A stretch of 64,000 nucleotides of DNA from Candidatus Tokpelaia sp. JSC189 (GCA_003331045.1 QENA01000001.1:1-64000), one strand, 5' to 3'. Positions 11,510 to 22,155 are shown, counted from the stretch's first letter. The notes: a model not told the origin generated them from the letters alone. Program-made: numbers and translations.

Positions 11510-13336
11510 ATGGGTATGATTCAGACAATTCGTCAGGTAACAGAGAAAATATCTGAACGTTCGAAAGCAAAGCGGGAGGAATATCTTGCCCATATTGCTG
11601 AGGCTATTGAGCACAGGCCTCGTCGTTCCTATCTCGGCTGTGCCAATCAGGCACATGGAATTGCGGCATGCGGGCCTGTTGATAAACTGCGTCTGAAAGA
11701 GAATGTCGTGAGTAATCTTGGCATCATAACGGCTTATAATGATATGCTTTCGGCACATCAGCCGTTTGAGCATTTTCCCTCCATTATCCGTGAGGCCGCG
11801 CGGGAAGCAGGTGGAGTTGCCCAAGTGGCGAGCGGTGTACCGGCCATGTGTGACGGGGTTACTCAGGGTTTTACTGGCATGGAGCTTTCATTGTTTTCAC
11901 GTGAGGTGATAGCCATGGCTACAGCTGTCGGGCTTGCACATGATACGTTTGATGCTGTGCTGTATCTCGGGGTTTGTGACAAGATTGTGCCGGGTCTTGT
12001 CATGGGAGCGTTAACTTTTGGCCACCTGCCTGCTATTTTTGTGCCAGCAGGGCCAATGACCAGTAGCCTGCCCAACGATGAAAAGGTTAGGGCTCGCCAG
12101 CTTTATGCAGAAAGCAAGATTGACCGCAAGGCCTTGCTTGAGATTGAATCCCAATCCTATCATGGATCGGGGACATGTACGTTCTACGGAACTGCCAATT
12201 CAAATCAAATGATGATGGAGATGATGGGGCTGCATCTGCCTGGCGCTTCCTTTATCAATCCAAATACCCCGTTGCGTGATGCATTAACGCGCGAGGCAAC
12301 AAGGCGTGCCCTTGCGATTACGGCAATAGGAAATGAATATACCCCCATTGGAGCAATGATTGATGAACGGTCTTTTGTGAACGCCATTGTTGGCCTGAAT
12401 GCAACAGGCGGATCGACCAATCATACCATTCATCTGATTGCCATGGCTATGTCAGCCGGTATTTGCATCACTTGGCATGATATTGCCGAAATTTCTTCTG
12501 TGGTTCCGCTTATTGCCCGGATTTATCCAAATGGTCTAGCGGATGTGAATCATTTTCATGCCGCCGGCGGAATGGGTTTTGTGATTCGTACATTGATGGA
12601 AGCAGGACTTGTGCATGATGATATTCGCACCGTATGGGGTGAAGGGCTTGAAGCTTATGCGATTGAACCAAAGCTTGCTAGGGATGGCAAGGTCAGACGC
12701 GAACGGGCAGCTAACAAAAGCGGTGATAAAACGATTCTGACAGATACAAAAAATCCTTTTCAGCAGGATGGTGGGATTCGCATTCTTTCTGGCAATCTCG
12801 GTCATGCCATTATTAAGGTATCTGCCGTCAAGCCTGAACGGTGGTCTATCGAGGCTTCGGCAAAGGTTTTCAATTCGCAGGAAGAATTACAGGCGGCCTT
12901 CAAGGAAGGGAAACTAAATGGTCAGGATTTTGTTGCTGTTGTCCGTTATCAAGGCCCTAAGGCCAATGGCATGCCTGAGTTGCATAAGCTTACAACATTT
13001 CTAGGTGTATTGCAGGATCGCGGGCAGAAAGTGGCTCTTATCACTGACGGGCGCATGTCTGGTGCTTCCGGCAAGGTTCCAGTAGCCATTCACGTGACGC
13101 CGGAAGCACTTGATAATACCCTACTAGCAAAACTCAGGGATGGCGATTTGATCCGTTTTGATGCGAATGAAGGCATTCTCCAACTCTTGGTCGATGAAAA
13201 AAAAATCGCGGAACGTCCCCTGGAAATTCCCGATCTCTCCCATAATTTTTATGGAAAAGGGCGGGAGCTTTTCCATATTTTTCGTCAGATGATCAGCCGT
13301 GCTGATTTGGGCGCAACTATCGTTGAAAGTGAGTAA
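11510..13336 (+). CDS. edd: 6-phosphogluconate dehydratase
   Basis: Edd dehydrates 6-phosphogluconate to 2-keto-3-deoxy-6-phosphogluconate, the committed Entner-Doudoroff step. It is an IlvD/Edd-family iron-sulfur enzyme. The 608-residue product shows the cluster-associated Cys motifs ([25 protein letters not shown]), the LSFGGSTNH-like [12 protein letters not shown] and the C-terminal [18 protein letters not shown] 11510 has GAGGTG 4 nt upstream. The in-frame ATG 11492 lacks a ribosome binding site. It closes the zwf-pgl-edd set and is followed by a good terminator. The aldolase gene eda is not in this window. Confidence 0.97.
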   Translation: MGMIQTIRQVTEKISERSKAKREEYLAHIAEAIEHRPRRSYLGCANQAHGIAACGPVDKLRLKENVVSNLGIITAYNDMLSAHQPFEHFPSIIREAAREAGGVAQVASGVPAMCDGVTQGFTGMELSLFSREVIAMATAVGLAHDTFDAVLYLGVCDKIVPGLVMGALTFGHLPAIFVPAGPMTSSLPNDEKVRARQLYAESKIDRKALLEIESQSYHGSGTCTFYGTANSNQMMMEMMGLHLPGASFINPNTPLRDALTREATRRALAITAIGNEYTPIGAMIDERSFVNAIVGLNATGGSTNHTIHLIAMAMSAGICITWHDIAEISSVVPLIARIYPNGLADVNHFHAAGGMGFVIRTLMEAGLVHDDIRTVWGEGLEAYAIEPKLARDGKVRRERAANKSGDKTILTDTKNPFQQDGGIRILSGNLGHAIIKVSAVKPERWSIEASAKVFNSQEELQAAFKEGKLNGQDFVAVVRYQGPKANGMPELHKLTTFLGVLQDRGQKVALITDGRMSGASGKVPVAIHVTPEALDNTLLAKLRDGDLIRFDANEGILQLLVDEKKIAERPLEIPDLSHNFYGKGRELFHIFRQMISRADLGATIVESE

Positions 13337-13356
13337 GATCATATAATTATCATCTA

Positions 13357-13381
13357 TCGCATAGTGAAATATGCGACTTTT
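13357..13381 (+). terminator. Terminator of zwf-pgl-edd
   Basis: TCGCATA/TATGCGA (13357-13363 with 13370-13376) forms a perfect 7-bp stem around a 6-nt loop followed by CTTTT, 20 bases after the edd stop. It is a plausible Rho-independent terminator. Confidence 0.7.
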
Positions 13382-14677
13382 AATTGTATGTATATCTTTT
13401 TAAAATCTTCTTTTGTGGAAGAAATTAATGCTTATAACGTTTATTATCATTAAAATTATTTAATCTTGCATAGATAACTCTGAATATTATATATTAATGT
13501 TTCATCCTTTGTCCTTCTTAAACTGTCTCAGTCAGGATTAAAAATAGGTTAGTTGTTGAGGGAAGTGATTTTGAAATTCTTTAAATGGATAAAGGTCGTC
13601 ATTAGGGCTGAGCTACCTCTAGCTGCTGAGTAGTCGATAACAGTTTTTTTCTGATAATGGTGAGATATAAGTTTTCATGCTTTCTAGAGCTTGTTTATTA
13701 TAAAATTTGGTCATTTAATTTTTCTTTGCTGGCATAAGGTTCATTTTTTGCCAATCACTTTGAAAATCCGTGGTACCTACCCGATGCCAGCACTTGTGCC
13801 TGTCAAACATGAGCATAATAAACGCATCCGCAGAACCTTTTGGCCCTGAGTGAGAAATGCAGAGCGTTAGATTATCTTTTGCATGGACTTTGCAGTTATT
13901 CCGCTAGAATTGAGCATAAGCAAGGTTTATTTTGGACTTGAGGGAAATTATAGGGTAATCGTATCCGTGCGTCTACTTTATACTATATTCGATTTAGAAA
14001 AATTCCTATTTTCCGCCCAGCTACAAGCTATATAAGGAATATTCCAAGCTTGATATTCTTTCTAGATTAGAAATTATAGACAAAAGGTAAAGCTATGGTT
14101 TCTATGTGAACGGCAAGAAGAAACGCATTATAATTAATTTTAATATTTCAAGAACATTGCAAGAGCAATTTTAACTCAAATGAACTTTTTTCGATAGAAA
14201 TGGGTGCCTTTTTAATCATGCAATAAATGATCTTCCGGCTGCTATTGAAAATTTTTCTCCAGCGAGCGATCTTTTTTCTTTCTAGGCACATTTTGTGATG
14301 GAAGCTGTCTTTCCAAGCGCTTAATAAGCTTTTTATAAAGACTAGCTTTTCTCTATAGGAAATGTGAACTGGAATTATGGCAGGCCGCTAGGTCAGTGGT
14401 ATGTACATTGCCATGACAGAAAGGATCGACGCAGGGGCAACTTTCCTGTACAATGGAATCTGATGGCGCTTAAACCAAGGTATCTTGTCATTTCTGGCAA
14501 TCTTGAACATGCAGATAACTTGGGTTTTCTATCAAGGAGTGAACTATTTATTGCTTGTATTTATCTTTCTGAGAAAATTTTTGAGTAAGGTCTTGTTTAT
14601 CCATGGGCGAAAAACCGCTATCAGTTTGTATGCCAAGCAATCCTGTTTTAATCTTGTAATATGAATTTTCTGAAAGA
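13382..14677. other. Eroded stretch between edd and folD
   Basis: About 1.3 kb, strongly AT-rich, with stops in every frame. The longest open piece (14364-14588, plus strand) has no family I recognise and no ribosome binding site, so it is not called. No RNA gene or repeat was seen. It lies between the ends of two converging genes. Confidence 0.5.
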
Positions 14678-15577
14678 TCAGCGAAATTCCGGCGCTGTTA
14701 CCCCAGCGAAGCGGCATGCGGCCTTCAGAGTATTGGCCATCAGCATAGCAATTGTCATAGGTCCCACTCCACCCGGAACAGGTGTAATATTTTTTGCAAC
14801 GATTGAAGCCATTTCAAATTCAACATCACCGACAAGGCGTATCGGATTCTTGCTGTTTTTTGGCGCTGGAACTCGATTGATACCGACATCAATAACAGTG
14901 GCTCCTGGTTTAATCCAGTCTCCTTTTACTATTTCTGGCTGGCCTATAGCAACCACAAGAATATCAGCGCTGCGCACAACGTCTGGTAATTCCGATGTGC
15001 GACTGTGTGCGATGGTTATTGTCGCATTTGTTGCTAGCAGTAAATTTGCCATTGGTTTGCCGACAATATTGGAACGGCCAACAATAACAACATCCAGGCC
15101 GGAAAGGTCATCTCCGTGAATACGACGAATCATCATCATGCCCCCAGCAGGGGTGCAGGGTATAAAGCCATCATGTGTACCGGTAGCAAGTTTGCCGACA
15201 TTGATATAATGGAAGCCGTCCACATCTTTATTCGGTGAAATTACCTGAATAACAGATTCTGCCCGGATCTGTTTTGGTAAAGGCAGCTGCACCAGAATCC
15301 CGTGAATAAAAGGGTCATCGTTCAATTCTTGAATCAGATGGATTAGGTTATCTTCGCAGGTATTTGCTTCAAGCTGGTGGGTAATGGAAAAAAAGCCGCA
15401 CCTCTCTGCTTCACGGTTTTTTGATGCCACATAGATCTGGCTTGCCGGATCATCACCGATAATTATAACTGCAAGCCCTGGGCGAATACCATGAGTTTCT
15501 AGTAGTCTAGCGGTTTCAGCTTTTATTTTTCCAGTAATTTCTTCAGCGAGTTTTTTCCCGTTAATAACCTCTACCAT
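14678..15577 (-). CDS. folD: Bifunctional methylenetetrahydrofolate dehydrogenase/cyclohydrolase FolD
   Basis: FolD interconverts 5,10-methylene-, methenyl- and 10-formyl-tetrahydrofolate, supplying formyl groups for purines (PurN lies in this window) and initiator tRNA. The 299-residue product has the active-site Y49-x3-K53 in [27 protein letters not shown], the [15 protein letters not shown] segment, the NADP-binding [19 protein letters not shown] and the [13 protein letters not shown]-terminal motif. The start at 15577 (minus strand) is supported by GGAGT just upstream. An upstream in-frame extension to 15709 is basic, unlike the family, and is rejected. It is divergent from pntAA across a 314-base gap. 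Confidence 0.96.
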   Translation of the reverse strand: MVEVINGKKLAEEITGKIKAETARLLETHGIRPGLAVIIIGDDPASQIYVASKNREAERCGFFSITHQLEANTCEDNLIHLIQELNDDPFIHGILVQLPLPKQIRAESVIQVISPNKDVDGFHYINVGKLATGTHDGFIPCTPAGGMMMIRRIHGDDLSGLDVVIVGRSNIVGKPMANLLLATNATITIAHSRTSELPDVVRSADILVVAIGQPEIVKGDWIKPGATVIDVGINRVPAPKNSKNPIRLVGDVEFEMASIVAKNITPVPGGVGPMTIAMLMANTLKAACRFAGVTAPEFR

Positions 15578-15891
15578 TTTTACTCCATTATATCTAATGC
15601 ATGTGTATTTGTATTTTAAAAAAGATTTTTTCCTGCCGGACAGGTACTTAATAACAGTATTACCTTGTTTCTTCAATCTTTTCGCCTTCCTTTGTATTTT
15701 GTATGGCAACGCAGGATGAAGAATAAAGTCGGATAATACTTAATACAGTCAAAGAAAGACTCGGCTGTCTGAAACATGCTTGCATGTCTGTTTTGGCCAG
15801 TGTTATGATATTCTATATCGCGGATGTGATCACCTTTGACGAAGGGTGGCATATTATACGCGTTTTGCTTATTTTGACAAGGAGACACAAC
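15578..15891. other. Divergent intergenic region folD/pntAA
   Basis: This 314-base region must hold the promoters of folD (minus) and pntAA (plus). AAGGAG at 15879-15884 is the pntAA ribosome binding site. No operator or riboswitch could be supported. Confidence 0.5.
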
Positions 15892-17097
15892 TTGGGCGAA
15901 ATTATCTTTGTTGCCAAAGAAACAGTCAAAGGCGAAGCACGCGTAGCTGCTTCGCCGGAGACGGTAAAAAAATATATAGGGCTTGGCTATTCGGTTATTG
16001 TCGAGAAGGGGGCAGGCCTTACTTCACGTATAAGAGACGATGAATATAAAGCAGCGGGTGCTCAAATTTCTGTCTCTGGCAATGTTGCAGGACAGGCAGA
16101 TATCATTCTAAAAGTCCGCAGGCCTACGCAGCAGGAAGCCGGCTCTTATAAGAGAGGTTCTGTCGTGATTGCAATTCTTGATCCCTATGGGGCCGACGAG
16201 GATATTATTGCGCTTGCAAAAGCAGGGGTTACTGGTTTTTCCATGGAGTTTATGCCGCGCATCACGCGTGCGCAGTCAATGGATGTTCTATCTTCGCAGG
16301 CCAATCTTGCCGGGTATCAAGCGATTATTGATGCGGTTGAAGTTTATGACCGGGTTATACCAATGATGATGACAGCAGCCGGTACTGTACCAGCCGCAAA
16401 AGTTTTTATTATGGGAGCGGGAGTTGCTGGGCTTCAGGCTATAGCAACTGCCCGCCGCCTTGGCGCTATTGTTACAGCCAACGATGTGCGCCCAGCGGCA
16501 AAGGGGCAAGTTGCATCCTTGGGCGCAAAATTTATCGCGGTTGAGGATGAAGAGTTCCGTGCTGCTGAAACCACCAGCGGTTATGCCAAGGAAATGTCAA
16601 ATGAGTATCAGGCAAAACAGACTGCGCTAATCGCAGATCATATTTCTAAGCAGGACATTGTAATTACTACGGCCCTTATCCCTGGATGCCCTGCTCCCCG
16701 TCTTGTATCAAAAGAAATGCTTAAGAGCATGCAGCCGGGGTCTATTGTGGTTGATCTTTCAGTGGAACGCGGCGGTAATGTTGAAGGTACTGTGGCCAAT
16801 CAGATTGTCCATGTTGAGGGAGTAAAAATTATCGGCTACACTAATGCTCCTAGCCGAATTTCTGGGACAGCCTCCCAGCTTTATGCGCGTAATCTTCATG
16901 CTTTTCTCGAAAATATGACAGATAAAGAAACGAGAAAGCTGGCAATTAATTTTGAGGATGAACTTGTAAAGGCAACTCTTCTTATCCATGATAATAAGGT
17001 TGTGCATCCGGCACTGGCGAAAGTTCATGCTGAGAAATCACCAAAATCAGCAGGCTGGGCTGTTGACAAAACCGAAAATAAAAAAGGAGGGGAATAA
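15892..17097 (+). CDS. pntAA: NAD(P) transhydrogenase subunit alpha 1 (PntAA)
   Basis: This is the soluble NAD(H)-binding domain I of the proton-translocating transhydrogenase, which reduces NADP+ with NADH driven by the proton-motive force. The product starts [20 protein letters not shown], the AlaDH/PNT N-terminal signature, and carries the NAD site [19 protein letters not shown] near residue 172 and the [13 protein letters not shown] segment. The chosen start is TTG 15892 because AAGGAG lies exactly 7 nt upstream. An in-frame ATG at 15784 would add an unlike hydrophobic leader. This gives 401 residues. The stop overlaps the pntAB start by one base (TAATG), so the three pnt genes are translationally coupled. 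Confidence 0.95.
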   Translation: MGEIIFVAKETVKGEARVAASPETVKKYIGLGYSVIVEKGAGLTSRIRDDEYKAAGAQISVSGNVAGQADIILKVRRPTQQEAGSYKRGSVVIAILDPYGADEDIIALAKAGVTGFSMEFMPRITRAQSMDVLSSQANLAGYQAIIDAVEVYDRVIPMMMTAAGTVPAAKVFIMGAGVAGLQAIATARRLGAIVTANDVRPAAKGQVASLGAKFIAVEDEEFRAAETTSGYAKEMSNEYQAKQTALIADHISKQDIVITTALIPGCPAPRLVSKEMLKSMQPGSIVVDLSVERGGNVEGTVANQIVHVEGVKIIGYTNAPSRISGTASQLYARNLHAFLENMTDKETRKLAINFEDELVKATLLIHDNKVVHPALAKVHAEKSPKSAGWAVDKTENKKGGE

Positions 17098-17522
17098 TGG
17101 CGACCAAGTCTTTTGATATGGCCCTTGAAAGATTCGATCAGGCTATGATAGCAGTAAGAGAAGCAGGCAATGAACTTTCCTCTTCTCTGGCGCAGGCTAT
17201 GGATGCTGCAAGCACAAATAGTGGTGTGATTGATCCGTTTATTTTTCAGGTTGCAATCTTTGTTCTATCGATTTTTGTCGGTTATTATGTGGTATGGGCG
17301 GTAACGCCAGCCCTGCATACACCGCTTATGGCTGTAACGAATGCGATTTCATCTGTTATTGTGGTGGGTGCATTACTAGCGGTTGGCCTGTCCCTATCAG
17401 GTTATGCGACATTTTTTGGTTTTATTGCATTGGTACTGGCGAGTATCAATATTTTTGGTGGGTTTCTTGTTACTCATCGCATGCTCGCCATGTATAGGAA
17501 AAAAGTAAAGGTGTTAAAGTAA
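17097..17522 (+). CDS. pntAB: NAD(P) transhydrogenase subunit alpha 2 (PntAB)
   Basis: This is the small membrane part of the split alpha subunit, contributing helices to the proton channel domain II. The 141-residue product has a hydrophilic N-terminal 45 residues and then three or more hydrophobic segments ([60 protein letters not shown]). The [18 protein letters not shown] and [13 protein letters not shown] motifs are characteristic. It overlaps both neighbours by one base (TAATG junctions), so stoichiometric expression with PntAA and PntB is likely. A split alpha subunit is usual in Hyphomicrobiales, whereas in E. coli it is one polypeptide. Confidence 0.95.
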   Translation: MATKSFDMALERFDQAMIAVREAGNELSSSLAQAMDAASTNSGVIDPFIFQVAIFVLSIFVGYYVVWAVTPALHTPLMAVTNAISSVIVVGALLAVGLSLSGYATFFGFIALVLASINIFGGFLVTHRMLAMYRKKVKVLK

Positions 17523-18922
17523 TGAATATTAATTTTGCGGCCTTTCTTTATCTTGTCTCAGGCGTGTTTTTCATTCTGGCTTTGCGCGGTCTTTCTCATC
17601 CTACCACTAGCCGTCAAGGCAATATATTCGGTATGGGCGGGATAGCTATCGCTATTGTAACAACATTATTTCTTGGAAATCTAAGTTTTTCGGGCCTTTT
17701 TCTTGTTCTTATCGGGCTTGTCATTGGTGGCGGCATAGGTATCTATATTGCCAAACGCATTGCCATGACAGCGATGCCGCAGCTTGTTGCTGCGTTTCAT
17801 TCACTTGTTGGCCTTGCAGCGGTTATGGTTTCGGCATCGGCTCTTTATTCGCCATCCTCATTCGGCATCGGTGAAATTGGCGTTATTCACAGCCGTGCAC
17901 TGTTTGAAATGGCTATCGGGGTTGCGATCGGTGCGGTTACTTTTACCGGTTCGATCATTGCTTTCTTGAAATTGGATGGGCATATGCCAAGCAAGCCGAT
18001 TCTTTTGCCTTCACGCCATCTTGTCAATATGGTCCTCGGGATAGCTATTGTCGTTCTAGTTTTCTTTCTGGTTGCAGGTGAAAGCCGTTCTGTTTTTTGG
18101 TTAATTGTGCTATTATCATTGGTTTTTGGTATTATGATGATCATTCCGATCGGCGGTGCTGATATGCCAGTGGTCGTTTCCATGCTCAATTCCTACTCAG
18201 GTTGGGCGGCCGCTGGCATCGGCTTTACACTTGGTAATATGGCTCTCATTATTACTGGTGCACTTGTTGGCTCTTCTGGTGCCATATTGAGTTATATCAT
18301 GTGTAAAAGCATGAACCGTTCCTTTATCTCGGTTATTCTTGGCGGTTTTGGCGGTGAGATGATAGCTGCTGCCAGTGGTGCAGACGAACAACGCCTTGTA
18401 AAACAGGGATCAGCAGATGATGCTGCCTTTATCATGAAAAATTCATCAAAGGTTATCATTGTGCCAGGGTATGGCATGGCTATTGCACAGGCTCAGCATG
18501 TCTTGCGCGAAATAGCGGATAAACTGAAATCTGAAGATGTGGAGATTAAGTACGCTATTCATCCGGTTGCGGGACGTATGCCGGGGCATATGAATGTTCT
18601 GCTTGCAGAGGCCACTGTGCCTTATGACGAAGTGTTTGAACTTGAGGACATCAATTCCGAGTTTGCAACCGCTGATGTTGCTTTTGTTATTGGGGCAAAT
18701 GATGTGACTAATCCAGCTGCCAAAACCGATCCGTCATCACCGATTTATGGGATGCCCATTCTTGAAGTGGAAAAAGCTGGAACAGTTCTTTTCCTCAAGC
18801 GGGGCATGGGGTCCGGTTATGCAGGTGTTGAGAATGAGCTTTTTTCTCGGGACAATACCATGATGCTGTTTGGTGATGCAAAAAAGATGCTTGAGTCTAT
18901 TCTCAAATCGCTTGATACTTAA
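17522..18922 (+). CDS. pntB: NAD(P) transhydrogenase subunit beta (PntB)
   Basis: PntB carries the remaining membrane helices of domain II and the NADP(H)-binding domain III. The 466-residue product has about eight or nine hydrophobic segments over the first 270 residues, including the proton-path helix with ALVGSSGAILSYIMCKSMNR. The hydrophilic domain III follows, with VIIVPGYGMAIAQAQH, the HPVAGRMPGHMNVLLAEA loop, IGANDVTNPAA and FLKRGMGSGYAGVEN, all NADP-site signatures. It is last in the pntAA-pntAB-pntB operon. No strong terminator was seen in the 79 bases before the convergent oxidoreductase gene. The sequence looks intact and functional. Confidence 0.97.
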   Translation: MNINFAAFLYLVSGVFFILALRGLSHPTTSRQGNIFGMGGIAIAIVTTLFLGNLSFSGLFLVLIGLVIGGGIGIYIAKRIAMTAMPQLVAAFHSLVGLAAVMVSASALYSPSSFGIGEIGVIHSRALFEMAIGVAIGAVTFTGSIIAFLKLDGHMPSKPILLPSRHLVNMVLGIAIVVLVFFLVAGESRSVFWLIVLLSLVFGIMMIIPIGGADMPVVVSMLNSYSGWAAAGIGFTLGNMALIITGALVGSSGAILSYIMCKSMNRSFISVILGGFGGEMIAAASGADEQRLVKQGSADDAAFIMKNSSKVIIVPGYGMAIAQAQHVLREIADKLKSEDVEIKYAIHPVAGRMPGHMNVLLAEATVPYDEVFELEDINSEFATADVAFVIGANDVTNPAAKTDPSSPIYGMPILEVEKAGTVLFLKRGMGSGYAGVENELFSRDNTMMLFGDAKKMLESILKSLDT

Positions 18923-19001
18923 ACCGGTGCGGTTATGGAATTGAAAAGACGGCGATTATTACCTTTTTGTGCGTATTATTCGGTAGTTTGATGTGCTTTG
19001 T

Positions 19002-20324
19002 TCAGCTTAACTTATTAATAATCGTATCTTGTCTTGCACGTAATTCTGCAATCCATTGTCCAGGTTTTATTGTGGTATTCTGCGTTGTAATCAGGTCCCC
19101 CTTGCTGATTGGGTCGGTTATTGTGGCGCCTTCAAGCAGACCACAGGGAAGGGCGTTGGCTGCACGTGCATCTTCAATTGTCATTGTCCAAGCGCGATAG
19201 GTGTAGAGACCTATAAAATCAAGGGTATCACCGGGTCTGAGATTTTTTTTGGCAATAGCGCAAACTTCTGCAACCGGTTTTTCCAACGGTACCATATCAG
19301 GTTTGCCATAGAGCATCACGCGTGCGCAGGTCAGTGGCACTTCCATTGCGGTCAGATGGTAAGGCCGGTGAAATGTGAAATAGGGGCCTTGACCGATTTT
19401 CAGGTCTTTCATTCTTTCACGGATACGCGGATGGCGTATTTCTGCAATAACAAAAACACCAGGTGATATATGTCTACCGGTTGAATAATCTACGATACCT
19501 GTTTTTTTCAGAATACCTCCATCCGCTTCAGGGATGAGCGCTCTATTCAATATATCAAGATCAGCCTGAGGTCCATGCATACCCGGGCAATCAGGCACTA
19601 GGCCAGTGGCATTAGCAATAGCCGCCATCTCCACCATAGTTTTTGAGCCATCGATAAATTCAACCAGCATACGCACATTCATGTTACGGCGGCGAGCTTC
19701 TTCTTCATAGCCATCTGGAACAGCATCAGAAACAAGTGGATTGTTTTTCCCCTTGCCAGCAGCAACAATTTTGTGTCCCATGGCCGAAACAAATTCGATC
19801 AGCTCCATGCAGGAAGAGGGTTCATCACCTGCGCCCAAGGTATAGACTAGGCCACGTTTATCTGCTTCATGCTTGAGGTAAGGTCCGATAGTAACATCAG
19901 CCTCGACATTCATCATGACGAGATGCTTATTATTTTCAAGGGTTTTGATGCCGATTTGTGCTCCTGCTTCAGGATAGCCGGTTGCATCGACAACAATATC
20001 AATCAGTTCATTCTGCAGCATCAGATCAATATCAGCGGTAACTGCAATAATACCATCTTCCATGGCCTGTGTCATGGCGGAAGAATTTTCTACTTCACTT
20101 GCATAACCTTTCTCCTGATAAGCCGTTTCCGCAGCATCAAGTACACGGGCCGGCGTCCGGGTTACGACTGCGCCAATGGTAATACCATCCATTTGTGCGA
20201 TACCTGATAGCAGATCGGTTCCCATCTCACCGCAACCGATAAGACCGATGCGGATAGATTTGCCACTGTCTGCGCGTTTTTTCAGATCACGGGCAAGCCC
20301 AGTCAGGGCGATATTGCTAGTCAT
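19002..20324 (-). CDS. Homoserine-dehydrogenase-like NAD(P) oxidoreductase with SAF domain
   Basis: The 440-residue product has an N-terminal Rossmann motif (IGLIGCGEMGTDLLSGIA), a central region typical of homoserine-dehydrogenase-like oxidoreductases (IDIVVDATGYPEAGA, NVEADVTIGP, ADKRGLVYTLGAGDEP) and a C-terminal SAF-like domain (KPVAEVCAIAKKNLRPGDTL ... LLEGATITDPISKGDLITTQNT). This layout is that of an uncharacterised oxidoreductase family often found with sugar-acid genes, not of true homoserine dehydrogenase, as no ACT domain is present. The substrate is unknown. The start at 20324 is supported by GAGGAG about 6 nt upstream. It stands alone here, convergent with pntB. It has no catabolic neighbours, so the pathway it serves cannot be read from context. 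Confidence 0.85.
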   Translation of the reverse strand: MTSNIALTGLARDLKKRADSGKSIRIGLIGCGEMGTDLLSGIAQMDGITIGAVVTRTPARVLDAAETAYQEKGYASEVENSSAMTQAMEDGIIAVTADIDLMLQNELIDIVVDATGYPEAGAQIGIKTLENNKHLVMMNVEADVTIGPYLKHEADKRGLVYTLGAGDEPSSCMELIEFVSAMGHKIVAAGKGKNNPLVSDAVPDGYEEEARRRNMNVRMLVEFIDGSKTMVEMAAIANATGLVPDCPGMHGPQADLDILNRALIPEADGGILKKTGIVDYSTGRHISPGVFVIAEIRHPRIRERMKDLKIGQGPYFTFHRPYHLTAMEVPLTCARVMLYGKPDMVPLEKPVAEVCAIAKKNLRPGDTLDFIGLYTYRAWTMTIEDARAANALPCGLLEGATITDPISKGDLITTQNTTIKPGQWIAELRARQDTIINKLS

Positions 20325-20918
20325 CTGTTTCTCCTCAAAATAGTAGCAGCAAAAACGGTTACATGGAAACTTCCTGTCTCGGACTATTGTAAAATGTGCT
20401 GCGAGGTCAAGATGCAAAAAGTTGCTAAAGTTTCAGCTTTTACTTTTAAAGCAAAATTTTCTTTTTGAGATGCAAAATATTCGTAATATTTTACGCGCAA
20501 AAGATTTTTAAGTTCGAATTGACATTTTAATTGTGAGCCAAGGTAAAGATAGGTGAAATTTGGGCATCGGCAACGCAGCAAGTCAGCTGCTGCGGATAAG
20601 TGTACTGTTACACATCCAGAACAGGAATAAGGAAACGTCGTTTAGTTATAATAACCGTCATCGGAAGATATGCACTTTCTGGCTGCGTCGAAAACGTCTT
20701 CTGTCTCCATGAAAGATCTAGACAAATCTAGTGCTTTATGGTAGAAAACTAACTTAATTCCCTTCCATTCTTCGAAATGGAAGGGAAGGGGTATTTTTCT
20801 CCCTATTTTAAATTAGCGCATAACGTGGAAGACATTCACGGAATGTAAAGGTTAAAATCACAGGAAGATACGGCATATTGGCTGTTGTCTTTATCTCTCG
20901 AAAGGAACAGGATCAGAA
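20325..20918. other. Intergenic region upstream of rpsU
   Basis: About 590 bases between divergent genes. It contains a strong hairpin at 20758-20787 and AAGGAAC near 20902 that serves rpsU. No other gene or RNA was recognised. The stretch 20580-20757 lies just before the hairpin and could be the end of a lost transcript. Confidence 0.45.
20758..20798 (+). terminator. Perfect 12-bp terminator-like hairpin
   Basis: TTCCCTTCCATT (20758-20769) pairs perfectly with AATGGAAGGGAA (20776-20787) around a 6-nt loop, with TTTTT at 20794-20798. It reads as a Rho-independent terminator, but no gene ends in front of it on the plus strand, so it may end a decayed gene or a small RNA. Confidence 0.6.
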
Positions 20919-21146
20919 GTGCAGGTACTCGTTCGCGATAATAATATTGACCAGGCGCTGCGTGCGTTGAAAAAGAAAATGCAGCGTGAAGGCATCTTCC
21001 GTGAAATGAAAATGCGTGGCCATTATGAAAAACCTTCTGAAAAGCGTGCCCGTGAAAAGGCGGAGGCTATCCGTCGCGCCAGAAAGCTGGCGCGTAAGCG
21101 TGCCCAGCGTGAAGGCCTCATGAGTAGCCGTACCAGTCTGCGTTAA
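20919..21146 (+). CDS. rpsU: 30S ribosomal protein S21
   Basis: This small basic protein of the 30S subunit aids initiation and base-pairing of the anti-Shine-Dalgarno region. The 75-residue product follows the alphaproteobacterial S21 pattern: [40 protein letters not shown] and a Lys/Arg-rich tail. The start is a GTG at 20919, with AAGGAAC about 12 nt upstream (20902-20908); AGGAT at 20909-20913 is a closer alternative. It is followed by its own terminator and then by a TPR lipoprotein gene in the same direction, a pairing also known in Brucella relatives. No anomalies were seen. Confidence 0.97.
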   Translation: MQVLVRDNNIDQALRALKKKMQREGIFREMKMRGHYEKPSEKRAREKAEAIRRARKLARKRAQREGLMSSRTSLR

Positions 21147-21154
21147 GGATTTTT

Positions 21155-21181
21155 ACTTCATATGAATGAAGTTGTTTTTTT
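21155..21181 (+). terminator. Terminator of rpsU
   Basis: ACTTCAT/ATGAAGT (21155-21161 with 21166-21172) makes a perfect 7-bp stem with a 4-nt loop followed by TGTTTTTTT. It lies 9 bases after the rpsU stop. Confidence 0.85.
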
Positions 21182-21345
21182 AAGAAATTTTGCTTGATAT
21201 TGGAACCTTTATCCATTTACACAGGTATGATGGTTATTTCAATGTTGTCGGATAAAGTTGAGAAGTTACGTAAAAACGATAATCATTTTGAAATTATGCT
21301 ATTTTTATTATAAAATGGACCTTGTTCTTAAGGAAGACAGTTGGG

Positions 21346-22155
21346 GTGAATAAGAAGTGTTTTTTATCACTGATGCTAATCTCTTCTCCGCTCTTGACAG
21401 GATGCCAGATGACAATTACGGGAGCATCCTCTTCAGAAAGTCAAGCACATGGATCATATGAAAATATTGCTTCGCTGACAAATGTGATTCGCAATAATCC
21501 CAATGATGCTACAGGATATAATGTGCGCGGTTCTGTTTATGGGGGTGTGGGACGCTATAAGGATGCTATCAGGGATTTTAGTACGGCGATACAACTGGAT
21601 CCCGGTTTTTACGCAGCCTATGCCAATCGTGCACTGATATATCGTTATATGGGGAATCCCGATGCCGCATTAGCTGATTATGATCATGCCCTTCAGATCA
21701 ATCCGAATTATACCCTAGGATATGTTGGGCGGGGCAATGTTTATCGTGAGGCTGGGCAGCTAGATTTTGCTTTTAATGATTATAGCCGGGCAATCCAGCT
21801 TGGCACAACAGATGGGCGTGCTTGGTATAATCGTGCACTGATTGAACAGATACGTGGCCAGCATACACGAGCTATTGCTGATTTTGGTGCTGCTATGTCA
21901 CACCAGCCTAATGCTCCTATGCTGTATAACGGGCGCGGGCTTTCTTATATTGCATTGGGAAACTGGGAGAATGCAGCAGATGATTTCAATGCAGCTATCG
22001 GATTAAATCCCAATATTTCAGAAAGCTGGTTTAACCAAGCTCTAGTTTTTGAGTACCAAGGCAATAGAACGCTGGCCTATGAGGCCTACTCCAAGGCTTG
22101 GTTACTTGATCGCAAAAATAAAGCGGCCCGTGAAGGAATGAAGCGCACAGGCTAA
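21346..22155 (+). CDS. Tetratricopeptide-repeat lipoprotein, NlpI-like
   Basis: The product begins with a lipoprotein signal: basic NKK, a hydrophobic stretch and the lipobox LLTGC, with Cys at about residue 18, so it is probably anchored in the outer or inner membrane facing the periplasm. The rest (about 269 residues in all) is a run of about six TPR motifs, each with the Y..a/G..y....dA..d...Ai.l.P pattern, for example AYANRALIYRYMGNPDAAL and YVGRGNVYREAGQLDFAF. NlpI-type proteins scaffold murein hydrolases or proteases; that role here is inference. GTG 21346 is preferred to the upstream TTG 21322 because it yields a proper signal peptide and has AAGGAAG 10 nt upstream. Confidence 0.88.
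   Translation: MNKKCFLSLMLISSPLLTGCQMTITGASSSESQAHGSYENIASLTNVIRNNPNDATGYNVRGSVYGGVGRYKDAIRDFSTAIQLDPGFYAAYANRALIYRYMGNPDAALADYDHALQINPNYTLGYVGRGNVYREAGQLDFAFNDYSRAIQLGTTDGRAWYNRALIEQIRGQHTRAIADFGAAMSHQPNAPMLYNGRGLSYIALGNWENAADDFNAAIGLNPNISESWFNQALVFEYQGNRTLAYEAYSKAWLLDRKNKAAREGMKRTG

Noticed and set aside
14661..15119. Plus-strand open frame of about 150 codons
   Set aside because: It is the antisense of folD, whose motifs are unambiguous on the minus strand.
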